Source: Streptomyces sp. NBC_01451
GTDB lineage: Bacteria; Actinomycetota; Actinomycetes; Streptomycetales; Streptomycetaceae
Assembly: GCF_036227485.1 (NCBI RefSeq)
Contig: NZ_CP109479.1
Coordinates: 1,984,001-2,048,000, forward strand
DNA length: 64,000 nt
Direction: 5' to 3'
Shown one piece after another: positions 1-8,417 of this stretch. Made by a program: the position numbers and the translations under genes. Every line of letters begins with the position of its first letter. Position 1 is the stretch's first letter. The notes under the pieces were generated by a model. The model was not told the origin of the DNA and ran no database searches. It worked only from the letters and a program-made list of their open reading frames with translations.

Positions 1-449
1 CCGGCGAACCAGCGGGCGACCCCGTCCCGGCCCTGCTCGACCAGGGCCCGCAGCGCGGGTTTCAACGCGCGTTCGATGGCCAGGTCGGCACCCGCGGCGT
101 CCCGGACCGCGAGCCAGGTGGCCCACTCCTCGGCGAACAGGGCCGGCGAGCGGTCCTTGTGCAGGCGTTCGATCACGGACCACAGGGTGTGCACGGGTGC
201 CCCGGACGGTGAACCGGCGAGCCGGTCGGCGAGTTCGGCACGCAACGACGGCAACAGGTCGCCGCGGAGCGAGACATAGCCGTACCCGCGTCGCTCCACG
301 AGGTTCCCGAACCACAGGTCGACCTCGGCGGACACGTCGAGCAGGGGAGCCACCGTGATCCGCACCGCGCGCATCAGATCGGGCTCGATACGGCTCGCGA
401 CGCTCAGCAGAACGGCGAGTTCATGACCCTGCCGGGCCGGGGGGCTCAT
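1..449 (-). CDS. Conserved hypothetical protein, N-terminal part (possible third component of a MoxR-vWA system); runs off left edge
   Basis: The reading frame starts at ATG 449-447, overlaps the stop (446-448) of a 16-codon ORF that itself overlaps the end of the vWA gene, and stays open to base 1, so only about 149 residues are visible. The N-terminus begins MSPPARQGHELAVLLSVASR; it is rich in Leu/Arg/Glu, has no signal peptide or membrane segment and no recognised catalytic motif. It is the last visible gene of the MoxR-vWA run. In published MoxR-vWA ternary conflict systems a third protein (VMAP) follows the vWA gene, so that role is inferred from position only. The C-terminus, where an effector domain would be expected, lies outside the window. 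Confidence 0.6.
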   Translation of the reverse strand, partial: MSPPARQGHELAVLLSVASRIEPDLMRAVRITVAPLLDVSAEVDLWFGNLVERRGYGYVSLRGDLLPSLRAELADRLAGSPSGAPVHTLWSVIERLHKDRSPALFAEEWATWLAVRDAAGADLAIERALKPALRALVEQGRDGVARWFA

Positions 450-492
450 CGGGAACCGGCCCGGACCGGCGCCCGGACCCGGGCGGGGAGCC

Positions 493-1476
493 TCATCGCG
501 CCCCCCTGACAACCCGTCCCACAGTGGTCCCCCGGTCCCAGACCACCACCCGCATCAGGGACTGCCACCACGACGGCCAGAGCCGTTCGGGAAGCGGCAC
601 CAGAGCCACCGTGTCGCAGCCGTGCTGTCTGATCCGGAGCAGGATCTCCCGCCATTCGCGTTCGGTGCTGCGATGCGGGTCGAACACCGGGCCGACCTTG
701 CCGAGGCCGGAGAGGATCAGTACCCGGGTGCCGTGCTGGGGCGGCCGGTAGGGCCGCCAGGTGCCGCGTGGGCCGGCGCCGACGCCTCGCGACGGGCAGT
801 CGGCGAAGCGCAGTACTCGTGTCCCGGCGACACCGACCAGACTGCGGACCTGGTCGATGACGTCCTCGACGTCCCGGGCGAAGGGTTCCGTCGAGGCGGA
901 GATGTCGGCGAGGATCTGCACTCCGTAGCGCAGGGTGGGCAGGGGACGGCGCGGGATCTCGTCGAGCGGCAGTCCGCGGGCCAGGTGGTCGGCGGCCCGT
1001 TCGACGTCGAGGTCGCCCTCGGACGTGACGCGGGCGAGAGCCGCGTGGAGCACGGCCGCGGTCGAGCGGGGTGCGAGGAGCGGCAGGTGCGGGGGCGCGG
1101 CGGCTTCGGCCATGGGGGTGGACCGGGGAGCGGGCAGCGGGTCGACGGCCCACCCGGTGCGGCGCGGTGGCCGGTGGCCGACGGGGACGAGCAGGGTGGA
1201 CTCCTCGTCGGCGCGCGCGGGCCTGGCGGCGTCGGGTGGTTCGGCGTACGACCGCGGGTCCCCGCCGTCGGTGGGGCCGCTCCCGCCCGGCGCGGGAGCC
1301 GGCTGCGGCAGGACCACCACGTCCGTCGGCGGTTCGGCGGGCGGTGCGGGTCCGGTGCCCGGGCCGAGGCCGAGGAGGGCGGCCACGCGTTCCCAGCCGG
1401 CCCTGTCGGTCATGCCGAGAGTCGTGGCGGCGCGGGCCACATCGCCGAGCCAGATCTCGCGCGGCAGCGGCCTCAC
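493..1476 (-). CDS. von Willebrand factor A (vWA) domain protein of a MoxR-vWA system
   Basis: 327 aa from GTG 1476, which overlaps the stop of the MoxR gene (GTGA), so the two are translationally coupled. The N-terminal 130 residues are low-complexity, Pro/Ala-rich. The C-terminal half holds a vWA fold: a beta strand followed by D191-I-S193-A-S195-T, a metal-ion-dependent adhesion site (DxSxS), and later the strand VLILSGLG. vWA proteins paired with MoxR AAA ATPases usually act as adaptors or chaperone-like partners that couple ATP hydrolysis to remodelling of a target. A longer upstream start at 1530 would overlap the ATPase by 58 bases and lacks a ribosome binding site. Cytoplasmic; partner inferred to be the ATPase directly upstream. 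Confidence 0.75.
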   Translation of the reverse strand: MRPLPREIWLGDVARAATTLGMTDRAGWERVAALLGLGPGTGPAPPAEPPTDVVVLPQPAPAPGGSGPTDGGDPRSYAEPPDAARPARADEESTLLVPVGHRPPRRTGWAVDPLPAPRSTPMAEAAAPPHLPLLAPRSTAAVLHAALARVTSEGDLDVERAADHLARGLPLDEIPRRPLPTLRYGVQILADISASTEPFARDVEDVIDQVRSLVGVAGTRVLRFADCPSRGVGAGPRGTWRPYRPPQHGTRVLILSGLGKVGPVFDPHRSTEREWREILLRIRQHGCDTVALVPLPERLWPSWWQSLMRVVVWDRGTTVGRVVRGAR

Positions 1477-2471
1477 CACTCGTCCCCCGCGATCTGCTGG
1501 CGCTTGATGAGGACGCAGTTCTTCAGCCACTCCCAGCGTTCGCTGCCGAGGCCGATGCCCAGGGTGAGGCAGGCGCGCAGCGCGTCCAGGAACTCGGCGG
1601 TGCTGGGTTCGCGCAGCCCGATGGTCATCGCCTGTTCCCGTACCTTGCCCAGTTCCACGGCGAGCGCCTCGGCCAGCCGCAGTTCACCGTCACCGGCGCT
1701 CCCGGGCCAGGTCTTCATGTGCTCCTGGGCGATCCGGACCAGACTCGGCACGTCGTGATCGGGAAGTGTCTCCACGACGCACCGCCGGAGAAAGGCCTGC
1801 GGAAGCTCCCGCTCGTCGTTGGTCGTGATGACGACGAGATGCCGGGAGAAGCGCGGGTCGACCTCTCCGGTGGGCCGCTCCAGCCTCACCTCGGTGCCGG
1901 TCTCCATGACGGTGAACCGGTGCGAACCCAGCGGCACCAGAAGGCTGTTGGGTACGTCGGGATCGGCCTTGTCGATCTCGTCGATGAGGACGACGGCGTG
2001 ATCGGGACTCCGGCCGGCGTTGACGTCGGCGGCCGGGTCCAGACACTCGGTCCCGGCCACCCCCTGTCCGGCCGGCCGCCCCCGCCGTCGCGCGGACTGG
2101 GGCGCCAAGGCCCACCACAGCACGCCGGGTTCGACGTACGAGGCGTCGTCGAGACCGACGGCCCCCTGCCGGTGTGCCTGCGCGTCGGCGAGCCGGCGGA
2201 CACTGTCGTAGCGCCACAACAGTTCGGTGGACCGGGTGGCGTAGGTGATGACGTGGTCGTAGTAGCGCCAGCCGCGCTGTCGGGCGATGAAGGGCGCCAG
2301 GGACGACTTGCCGGACCCCGGTCGGCCGCGCAGGAGCAATGGCCGTCCGGTGGCCAGGGCCACCATCACCGCCTCGTCGATGCGCGGGGACATCACGTAG
2401 ATCTCGCCGTCCCCCCGGTCCGGGCTGAGGAAGGCTCCCTCCGGGCTCCGGTGCTCCGCCATCGGGCTCAT
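1473..2471 (-). CDS. MoxR-type AAA+ ATPase (module A)
   Basis: 332 aa. Walker A is GRPGSGKSS (about residues 49-57), Walker B is VVLIDEIDKAD (about 160-170), and VVITTNDERELP followed by AFLRRC gives sensor 1 and the arginine-finger region, as in MoxR ATPases. ATG 2471 overlaps the stop of the TIR gene (ATGA); a second in-frame ATG at 2462 sits better relative to the GGGGGAGGGG stretch, so the start may be nine bases later. Residues 120-155 are an Arg/Gly-rich insertion not expected in the core fold. The next gene encodes a vWA protein, the standard MoxR partner, and a second MoxR gene lies at 13359-14432, so the system is present twice in this array. Confidence 0.85.
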   Translation of the reverse strand: MSPMAEHRSPEGAFLSPDRGDGEIYVMSPRIDEAVMVALATGRPLLLRGRPGSGKSSLAPFIARQRGWRYYDHVITYATRSTELLWRYDSVRRLADAQAHRQGAVGLDDASYVEPGVLWWALAPQSARRRGRPAGQGVAGTECLDPAADVNAGRSPDHAVVLIDEIDKADPDVPNSLLVPLGSHRFTVMETGTEVRLERPTGEVDPRFSRHLVVITTNDERELPQAFLRRCVVETLPDHDVPSLVRIAQEHMKTWPGSAGDGELRLAEALAVELGKVREQAMTIGLREPSTAEFLDALRACLTLGIGLGSERWEWLKNCVLIKRQQIAGDEW

Positions 2472-3784
2472 CCCCTCCCCCGGGACCGCCCCGGCCTGCC
2501 GTCGTCGCCGTCCCTGCCGTGCCCCCAGTCGTTCAGCATCCCGGAGGCGACCCTGATCGCGATGCGCTCGTCGTCGGCCCCGAACGGCGGCACCAGCAGC
2601 AGGGCGTCCGCGAGCCGTCCGGGTCTGGGGTCGTCGTCCGTCAGTTCGTCCTGCGGAATCAGAAGGACGTGCAGCCAGGGAATCTGACCGTGCAGCCAGT
2701 CGACGACGCGCTCCGCCTCGTCCAGGGAACAGTGTTCGGCGAAGATCACGACGTAGGTGTCGCAGTTCGGCAACTGCGGGGCGCTCGACAGCGGTTCCCG
2801 GTCGGTCATCCCGAACCGGGCCCTGATGGTCCGCTCGCACCGGTAGCGGAGCTCCTCCTCCGGGTCCTCCTCGCCCGGGGGCGGCGCGTTCACGACGATG
2901 GGCCAGTAGCGGCTGTAGTCCATGCAGAAGGCCCGGCCCAGGTAGTACTCCCCGGTGTCCGGGTTGCGCACGCTGAGGACGACCGTGCGGGGCCCGGAAC
3001 CGTTGTCCTCCGGCAGCACGTGCCGGGCGGAGGTGGCGTCGATCCAGACCGGCAGCACCAGATGGACGAGCTGGTCGAGAGCCGTGCTGTCCATGTGCCG
3101 GGCGACCTCCCCGATGGCGTTGCGCAGTGCCACGGCGTCGTGCGTGTGGAGCATCTGCGCGGCGAGGAAGCCGCAGCTGACATCCGTGACCGGAGCCCCG
3201 GCCAGATGCCGGTCGTGCATCCCGAGGGCACGTCCCATCCGCGCGAGCCGGCTCATCGTACGTACCTGGCTCAGCTGCGCGGTGATGTCCTCGGCCCAGC
3301 GCTGCACGGGGTCGTCGTCCTCGGGCATGGCCGGCAGCGGCGGGAACGCCCGGACGATGACCGCCGCGGCCTCGGCCGGGTCCGGCGGCTCCTTCTCGGC
3401 GTCGCCCGCCCCGGTCCGCTGCACGAGCTGAAGGGACATCAGATCCTCGAACCCGGCTCCGTCCAGGTCCTCGGGGGTCACGTCGCCGACGGGAGCGGGA
3501 AGGACGAAGAACGACCTGTTGAAGTGGTGCCGCCACATCAGGATGTCGACTTCCCGGTGCACCCAGAACGACCCGAGCGCCGAACGGTTGAGCAGGACCA
3601 CAGCGGCCCGGCACTCCAGCAGCCACTCGTACAGCCGCGGATGCCATTTCTCCCCGGCCGGAAGTCCGTCGGTGTCGACCAGGACGTCGTATCCGCGCTC
3701 ACGCAGCCCGTGTACGACCTGTGAGCGCACCGCCGTGGCGTAGGAGTCACCGCGCGTGCTGTGGCTGATGAACACCTTGTTCAA
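2468..3784 (-). CDS. TIR domain protein (TIR-like component of the FxSxx-type locus)
   Basis: 438 aa from a TTG start with a G-rich ribosome binding site; GTG at 3775 is an alternative. The first ~130 residues are a TIR domain: FISHS at residues 5-9, AVVLLNRSAL, then SFWVHRE with Glu78, the position of the catalytic Glu in NAD-cleaving TIR domains. The remaining ~300 residues have no recognised catalytic motif; they include a conserved-looking block around DTYVVIFAEHC. No membrane segment. The gene lies 46 bases after the module A radical SAM gene and overlaps the MoxR gene. TIR proteins in such operons are candidates for effectors or signal adaptors; NADase activity is inference. It may correspond to the TIR-like protein FxsC of FxSxx systems, which I cannot verify. 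Confidence 0.8.
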   Translation of the reverse strand: MNKVFISHSTRGDSYATAVRSQVVHGLRERGYDVLVDTDGLPAGEKWHPRLYEWLLECRAAVVLLNRSALGSFWVHREVDILMWRHHFNRSFFVLPAPVGDVTPEDLDGAGFEDLMSLQLVQRTGAGDAEKEPPDPAEAAAVIVRAFPPLPAMPEDDDPVQRWAEDITAQLSQVRTMSRLARMGRALGMHDRHLAGAPVTDVSCGFLAAQMLHTHDAVALRNAIGEVARHMDSTALDQLVHLVLPVWIDATSARHVLPEDNGSGPRTVVLSVRNPDTGEYYLGRAFCMDYSRYWPIVVNAPPPGEEDPEEELRYRCERTIRARFGMTDREPLSSAPQLPNCDTYVVIFAEHCSLDEAERVVDWLHGQIPWLHVLLIPQDELTDDDPRPGRLADALLLVPPFGADDERIAIRVASGMLNDWGHGRDGDDGRPGRSRGRG

Positions 3785-3830
3785 TCCCCCGCCCCCAGTC
3801 CCCCAGTTCTAAGGGGATTCTGACGGCGAC

Positions 3831-5048
3831 TCAGCGCTCCCGCAATCGTGCGTCACCGACGGCCGCGCTGAGCCGCCCGGCGATGTGCCTGATCAGATGG
3901 TCCAGGTCCTGGCAGTAGACGGACGGATTCAGGAATCCGGAGTCGGCCCGGAACCGGTGGGCGTAGTTTCCGCCCCCGCACACCTCAACAAGCGGACAGT
4001 CCCTGCACGTTGACGAGAGCGCGGCGAGGCCGAGCTGCCGCGCGGCGATGCCGGGATGGTCGAGCGCCAGGTCGAAGGGGTGCCGAAAGACGTCGAATCC
4101 GGTGACGGGAGCGCCCGCGTACGTGGTCTTGAGCGAGTCGACCTGCTCGATCGCCCCGTCGGTGTCGACGACAACCGCGACCACGGGCGACGTCCCGACC
4201 GCCTCTGTGGCACTGGGCAGCCCCATGAGCAGCCCGATGATCTCGGTGAACAGCCGAATGGCCGTACGCACCCGCCCGGCGTCGAACCACTGGTCGAAGA
4301 CGGTGGCCAGCCAGCGGCCGTAGAGCGCGGGGTCACCGGCGCCGGACGGCGGCGCGGTCCAGTTGGCGTGCGGCAGCAGCAGGTCGAGGCTCGGCGGCGC
4401 GAACGTCAGCAGCGACTCGTACACCTCGACGGCGTCCGTCGAGGGGTCGATGGTGCAGAGAATTCCGGCATACGAGTCCGGGTGCCTCCGGAGGATGCGT
4501 AACCCGCGGGTGGCGGCGGGCCAGGCGGGACGCCCCCGGCGGTCCACACGGCCCTTGTTGTGCCGGGCCAGCCCGCCGTCGAGACTGACCCCGATCCTGA
4601 TACCCGCGTCGGCGAGTTCGCGGACGACCGCGTCGGTGAGCAGGGTCCCGTTCGTCTGCATGGTGACATGCACCCGGCACGACTCACCGGCCCGTTCGGC
4701 CACGGCCCGTCGCACCGCGGCGACGTACCGGACGAGAAGTCCGGTTCCGGACAGCAAAGGTTCTCCGCCGTGCAGATTGACATGCACGTCGTGCAGTTGA
4801 TGAGCCTCGGCATGCTCGCCGATGCGCCGGGCTGCGGCGTCCATGACCCTCGCCGGCACGGCACGCGGACGCTCGCGCCAGCTCTGGTCGGGGCCCTCGT
4901 AGACGTAGCAGTAGGTGCAGGCGAGGTTGCAGCGGCTGTGGACCTTCAGCACGAACTGCTGGAAGGGGGTGGGGACGGCGCCGACGGCAAGCCTGACCGC
5001 CTGGACGTCCAGCCCCTGGACGGGCCACACGGCCGGTGCCGCTGTCAC
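3831..5048 (-). CDS. FxsB-family cyclophane-forming radical SAM/SPASM peptide maturase (module A)
   Basis: 405 aa from GTG 5048, which overlaps the stop of the precursor gene (GTGA). The radical SAM cluster motif is C40-N-L-A-C44-T-Y-C47, followed by HGGEPLLSG and CxxCP...VCGGGNYAHRF, the SPASM-like auxiliary cluster region typical of FxsB enzymes. FxsB-type enzymes join an aromatic side chain to the beta carbon of a residue two positions on, forming a three-residue cyclophane. Coupling to the 76-aa precursor makes that peptide the likely substrate. About 59% of residues appear to match the second maturase at 8418-9734 by eye, so the two are paralogues. An upstream extension to 5357 exists but would bury the whole precursor gene and is not credible. 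Confidence 0.9.
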   Translation of the reverse strand: MTAAPAVWPVQGLDVQAVRLAVGAVPTPFQQFVLKVHSRCNLACTYCYVYEGPDQSWRERPRAVPARVMDAAARRIGEHAEAHQLHDVHVNLHGGEPLLSGTGLLVRYVAAVRRAVAERAGESCRVHVTMQTNGTLLTDAVVRELADAGIRIGVSLDGGLARHNKGRVDRRGRPAWPAATRGLRILRRHPDSYAGILCTIDPSTDAVEVYESLLTFAPPSLDLLLPHANWTAPPSGAGDPALYGRWLATVFDQWFDAGRVRTAIRLFTEIIGLLMGLPSATEAVGTSPVVAVVVDTDGAIEQVDSLKTTYAGAPVTGFDVFRHPFDLALDHPGIAARQLGLAALSSTCRDCPLVEVCGGGNYAHRFRADSGFLNPSVYCQDLDHLIRHIAGRLSAAVGDARLRER

Positions 5049-5275
5049 CGGATCAGGGACGGCCGCTCGACCGGGACGTAGGGCGCGTCCTCGTAGAACG
5101 CGCCGCGCGCCGGGGAGCCGACCCGCCACAGAAGAGTCCCGGCCACCTCGGCCAGGACGGGATACTCGGTATCCGCAGCCAAGATGGCCAGATCCAGACC
5201 GTCGAAATCCGGCAACGACTGGTTGGTTCGAAACGAGGCGCTCGGAGAAGACGCCACGCCCTGAGGAACAGGCAA
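5045..5275 (-). CDS. RiPP precursor peptide A with [FY]YED[AS]P core (FxsA-like leader)
   Basis: 76 aa from TTG 5275 behind a clear GGAGAAGG ribosome binding site; the stop overlaps the start of the radical SAM gene. The leader (about residues 21-51) has LPDFDGLDLAIL...YPVLAEV...LLWR, the L-x-D...L...PVL..V...L..R pattern of FxSxx-COOH peptides. There is no terminal FxSxx. Instead residues 60-65 read F-Y-E-D-A-P (bases 5081-5098), followed by an 11-residue tail beginning YVPVE. Y61-E-D63 fits an aromatic-x-Asp cyclophane site. Precursor B ends with the near-identical Y-Y-E-D-S-P, which supports this as the modified core. The substrate role is inferred from position, leader and the shared motif. 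Confidence 0.8.
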   Translation of the reverse strand: MPVPQGVASSPSASFRTNQSLPDFDGLDLAILAADTEYPVLAEVAGTLLWRVGSPARGAFYEDAPYVPVERPSLIR

Positions 5276-5319
5276 GCCTTCTCCAGGTTAGATGGAAAAT
5301 CGCGCGTGTGACGGGCGTG

Positions 5320-5348
5320 ACCCTAGCAGCCTGTCGACGGTGTGTCAC
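5320..5348 (-). promoter_or_regulatory. Candidate sigma-70-type promoter for precursor A operon
   Basis: On the minus strand GTGACA (5348-5343), a 17-base spacer and TAGGGT (5325-5320) match the TTGACA / TAGRRT consensus of the main Streptomyces sigma factor. It lies in the 98-base gap between the FxsT stop and the precursor TTG start, giving a leader of about 37 bases before the start. It would let module A be transcribed separately from module B. Sequence match only. Confidence 0.5.
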
Positions 5349-5373
5349 ATGACGCACCGGTAACGTGAATCGG

Positions 5374-8343
5374 TCATGTCGGCTGCGGTTCGAAGTCCCA
5401 GTAGGGGCGGTCCCGGCGGCTCACCGCCTTGGTATGGGGATGGCCGGAACCGTACTTCTCCGTGAGGGCGTGCAGGGCCTCCTGTTCCAGCCTCGCCGCC
5501 TCGTCACCCCGTCGCAGCGATCGCAGATCAGCGGAGAGCGCGGCCTTGCAGGACAAGCTCAGAGGGTGGTTCTCGCCGAGGACCGCTGTGGCCCGTTCCA
5601 GGGTCGCGGCGCTGAGCTGCGCGGCACCTTCCTCGTCTCCGGCGTAGTTGCGGGCGCCGGAGAGGTTGAGGGCGCAGCCGAGGGACCACGGGTGGTCGGC
5701 GCCGACCCCTGCGGCCATCCCGCTCCAGGCGGTCTCGGCGATCCTCAGGGCTTCCTCGCGCTCACCGTACTTCCACAGGACGAGGCCGATATTGCCTGTT
5801 GTACCGATCGAGAAGGGGTGCTCGGGCCCGACCAGGTCGTGGTAGCCGTTGGCCACCACGTCGGCCAGTTTTCGCGCCTCGTGCAGATCTCCGTGTTCGC
5901 GCAGGAAGGTGGCGTAGTCGGCCTGGGCGTGCAGGGTGTCGGGGTCGCGCGAGCCGCGCTTGCGGAGGCTGCGTTCCACGACGCGCAGCATGGAGCGCTT
6001 GGCGTTGTCCAGGTCCCCGCCCCGGCGAAGGCACAGTGCCAGGTTGTGCTCGGCGAGGAGGGTGTTCGGGTGCCATTGGCCCACGCCCTCGGAGAACAGC
6101 CGGTGGTTGCGCCGCTGCCGGGACGTGGCCTCGGCGTGGTCGCCGAGGAGGCGGAGGGTCCAGGCGTAGTAGAGCCCTGAGATCAGCGTCTTGCGGTGGG
6201 ACTCGCCCAGTTCCTTCTGGCGCGCGTCAAGGATCTTCCGGTGCAGTGCGGACGCCTGCCGGTACTGGCCCAGCAGCACCAGCGACAGAGCGAGGTTGGA
6301 CTTCTCCTGGAAGTCCTTCTGGGGGTCGACGCTGTCGATCTGCGCGGCTGCTTCGAAGAGCTGATGTGCCTCCCGGTATCGGCCCAGGACGTTCAGGGTG
6401 CCGCCCAACCCGTTCTTCGCGCGGAGCAGTTCGGGATCGTCGGCCGTCCTGACCTCGGCCAGCCGGTCCACGACGGCGCGCCCCACGGCCTCGGCCTCGT
6501 TGAGACGTCCGACGCGACGCAGCATGTTGGCGTGCTGGTGGGTCAGCTGGAGCATGTCGGGGTCGTCCGGTGCCAGACGGCTCCGCCAGCGGGCCAGGGT
6601 CTGTTCGCAGAGCGCGAGTCCGTCCCGGCCCTCCTCACGTGATTTCAGGTACTCGACGCAGTTCAGGACCAGTCTGCGCACTACCGGCCTGGTGCTGTCG
6701 AGCGCCCCGGAGGTCTCCAACTGTGCGAGCAGATCGGCGTATCTGGGCCATTGCTCGGCGTTGCCGGGATCCCGCGGGTCGGCACCGGCCAGCACCTCGC
6801 AGGCCACGAAGGACATCGTCTCCCGACGCTCCTCCGGCAGGGTGCTGGTCAGGAAGCTGTGGTACAGCCGGTGCATGGTCGCGCCTCCCACTAGGGGTTC
6901 GCCCTCCGACGAACTCTCGTAGGCGAGTTGTACCGCAGTGGACTCCGACAACCGCTGCAGCGCGGAGTACCAGCGGATCGGGTCGGCCGCGAGAGAGGCG
7001 AGATGGCTGGGCAGGTGGGACGGGTGGGCGGTCTGGATGAGGTGCACCGGAATGGCGTCCGGCGAGAACAACGCGAACAGGCGGAGCAGCTCGGAAGCCT
7101 CCGGGTAGTTCGCCTCCAGGGTGTTGAGCGTGATCGACCAGCTGGTCTGGAACCCCATGGGGTAGTCGTCCGAGATACGGATGCCGATCTGGTTGGCCCC
7201 GCCCTTGCTGATCAGTTCGATGTAGTCCTTGGCGGGCATCCTGTTCGCGTCCAGCCAGGCGGCCGTCTGGGCCAGCAGCAGCGGCAGGTCCTGCACGGCG
7301 TCCGCGAGCCTGTCGGCGTCGTGCTCGGTCAGGCGGGGGGCGCGGCGGCGGACGTACGCGATCGACTCCTCCCGGATGAACGGCAGGATGGGGATCTCCG
7401 AGAGGCGGCCCGAGGTGGCCCAGTCCTGGGTCAGTGTCGTCACCAGAACATGGCCGTTGCCCTCCGGCAGCAGATCCTCGACCTGTGCCATGTCGTCCGC
7501 GCTGTCGAAGATCACCAGCCAGCGTCCGTGCGGTTTCCCGGTGCGCAGCGCCTCGTGCACGGCGCGGATCCGCTCACCCGGTTCCGAGCCCACCCACAGC
7601 TGCATCCGGGGTGCCAGATCGGCGAACTGTTCGCGGGCGGTGGCGCGGAACCCGGCGTTGACCCACCAGACGACGTCGTAGTTGTTTCCGAACCTGTGTG
7701 CGTACTCGATCGCGATCTGGCTCTTGCCCACGCCCGAGATTCCGCGCAGCGCGACTCTGGAAACGCCGTCCCCGTCCCGGTTCAGCCGGGAGTGCAGTTC
7801 GTCGAGCGCCCAGTCACGACCGGTGAAACGAAGGTTCCGCCGGGGGATGTTGACCACGGCCGGCGGATCGTTGGGGAATCGCGGGGCTGGGCCACCGCCC
7901 AGCGGCGTCTCCACGGCCGGCAGTCCCAGCCGGACGAGAATGCGCCGCCTGGCCTCACCGGAGTCCAGGTCCCGCAGGTCGACGGGGAGCAGGCGCTCGC
8001 CGCCGGGCGGGATGGCACGGGTGGCCACACTGACCGCGGCGAACCGGTCCTCGTTCTCCGGGACCACCTCGCGAAGGGCGGTGATCCACTCCTCGTCGCT
8101 GCGCGGCCCCAGGTTGAAGTACCAGTCGTCCAGAACGAGCAGAATCCGCCCGGGCGCGTCCAGCAGACTGCGCAGCGCCCGGGTCAGCGACACACTGACG
8201 GGCGGGTCCCAGCGCAACAGTGTCGTCCGATGGCCCAACTGCTCCAGCTGGTGCGCGATCCAGGTGGCCCACGGCCGGTTGAACCCCGCGTAGCTGATGA
8301 CGTAATGGCCATGGGACCCGGCTCCCCCGGCCCGGTCCGCCAT
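5374..8343 (-). CDS. fxsT: FxSxx-COOH system TPR protein (FxsT type): TIR-like, NB-ARC/STAND NTPase, TPR
   Basis: 989 aa from ATG 8343, chosen because TTGGGAGACG lies 7-9 bases upstream; GTG 8379 has no ribosome binding site. Domain order: TIR/SEFIR-like domain from about residue 12 (HYVISYAGFNRPWATWIA), a STAND NTPase with Walker A GISGVGKSQ near residue 220 and Walker B-like WLVIFDSADD near 285, then an all-helical TPR region over the last ~400 residues with repeats such as EAEAVGRAVVDRLAEVR and EEALRIAETAWSGMA. This architecture is that of the TPR protein linked to FxsB maturases. STAND proteins are ATP-driven sensors; the TPR arm would recognise a ligand, possibly the modified peptide (inference). 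It follows the module B maturase by 74 bases. Confidence 0.85.
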   Translation of the reverse strand: MADRAGGAGSHGHYVISYAGFNRPWATWIAHQLEQLGHRTTLLRWDPPVSVSLTRALRSLLDAPGRILLVLDDWYFNLGPRSDEEWITALREVVPENEDRFAAVSVATRAIPPGGERLLPVDLRDLDSGEARRRILVRLGLPAVETPLGGGPAPRFPNDPPAVVNIPRRNLRFTGRDWALDELHSRLNRDGDGVSRVALRGISGVGKSQIAIEYAHRFGNNYDVVWWVNAGFRATAREQFADLAPRMQLWVGSEPGERIRAVHEALRTGKPHGRWLVIFDSADDMAQVEDLLPEGNGHVLVTTLTQDWATSGRLSEIPILPFIREESIAYVRRRAPRLTEHDADRLADAVQDLPLLLAQTAAWLDANRMPAKDYIELISKGGANQIGIRISDDYPMGFQTSWSITLNTLEANYPEASELLRLFALFSPDAIPVHLIQTAHPSHLPSHLASLAADPIRWYSALQRLSESTAVQLAYESSSEGEPLVGGATMHRLYHSFLTSTLPEERRETMSFVACEVLAGADPRDPGNAEQWPRYADLLAQLETSGALDSTRPVVRRLVLNCVEYLKSREEGRDGLALCEQTLARWRSRLAPDDPDMLQLTHQHANMLRRVGRLNEAEAVGRAVVDRLAEVRTADDPELLRAKNGLGGTLNVLGRYREAHQLFEAAAQIDSVDPQKDFQEKSNLALSLVLLGQYRQASALHRKILDARQKELGESHRKTLISGLYYAWTLRLLGDHAEATSRQRRNHRLFSEGVGQWHPNTLLAEHNLALCLRRGGDLDNAKRSMLRVVERSLRKRGSRDPDTLHAQADYATFLREHGDLHEARKLADVVANGYHDLVGPEHPFSIGTTGNIGLVLWKYGEREEALRIAETAWSGMAAGVGADHPWSLGCALNLSGARNYAGDEEGAAQLSAATLERATAVLGENHPLSLSCKAALSADLRSLRRGDEAARLEQEALHALTEKYGSGHPHTKAVSRRDRPYWDFEPQPT

Positions 8344-8417
8344 GAGATCGTCTCCCAACTCTGTGCCGTCCGGCCGCACCCGGAACCAGGCACGGTCATC
8401 TGGTCGGCTCGTCGCCG

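Noticed and set aside
2472..3647. N-terminal extension of the MoxR-A ATPase to 3647
   Set aside because: It lies antisense-free but fully inside the TIR gene in another frame and has shadow composition; the ATPase homology begins after 2471.
5049..5357. N-terminal extension of maturase A to 5357
   Set aside because: It would overlap the whole precursor gene; the GTGA-coupled start at 5048 fits the homologous enzyme much better.
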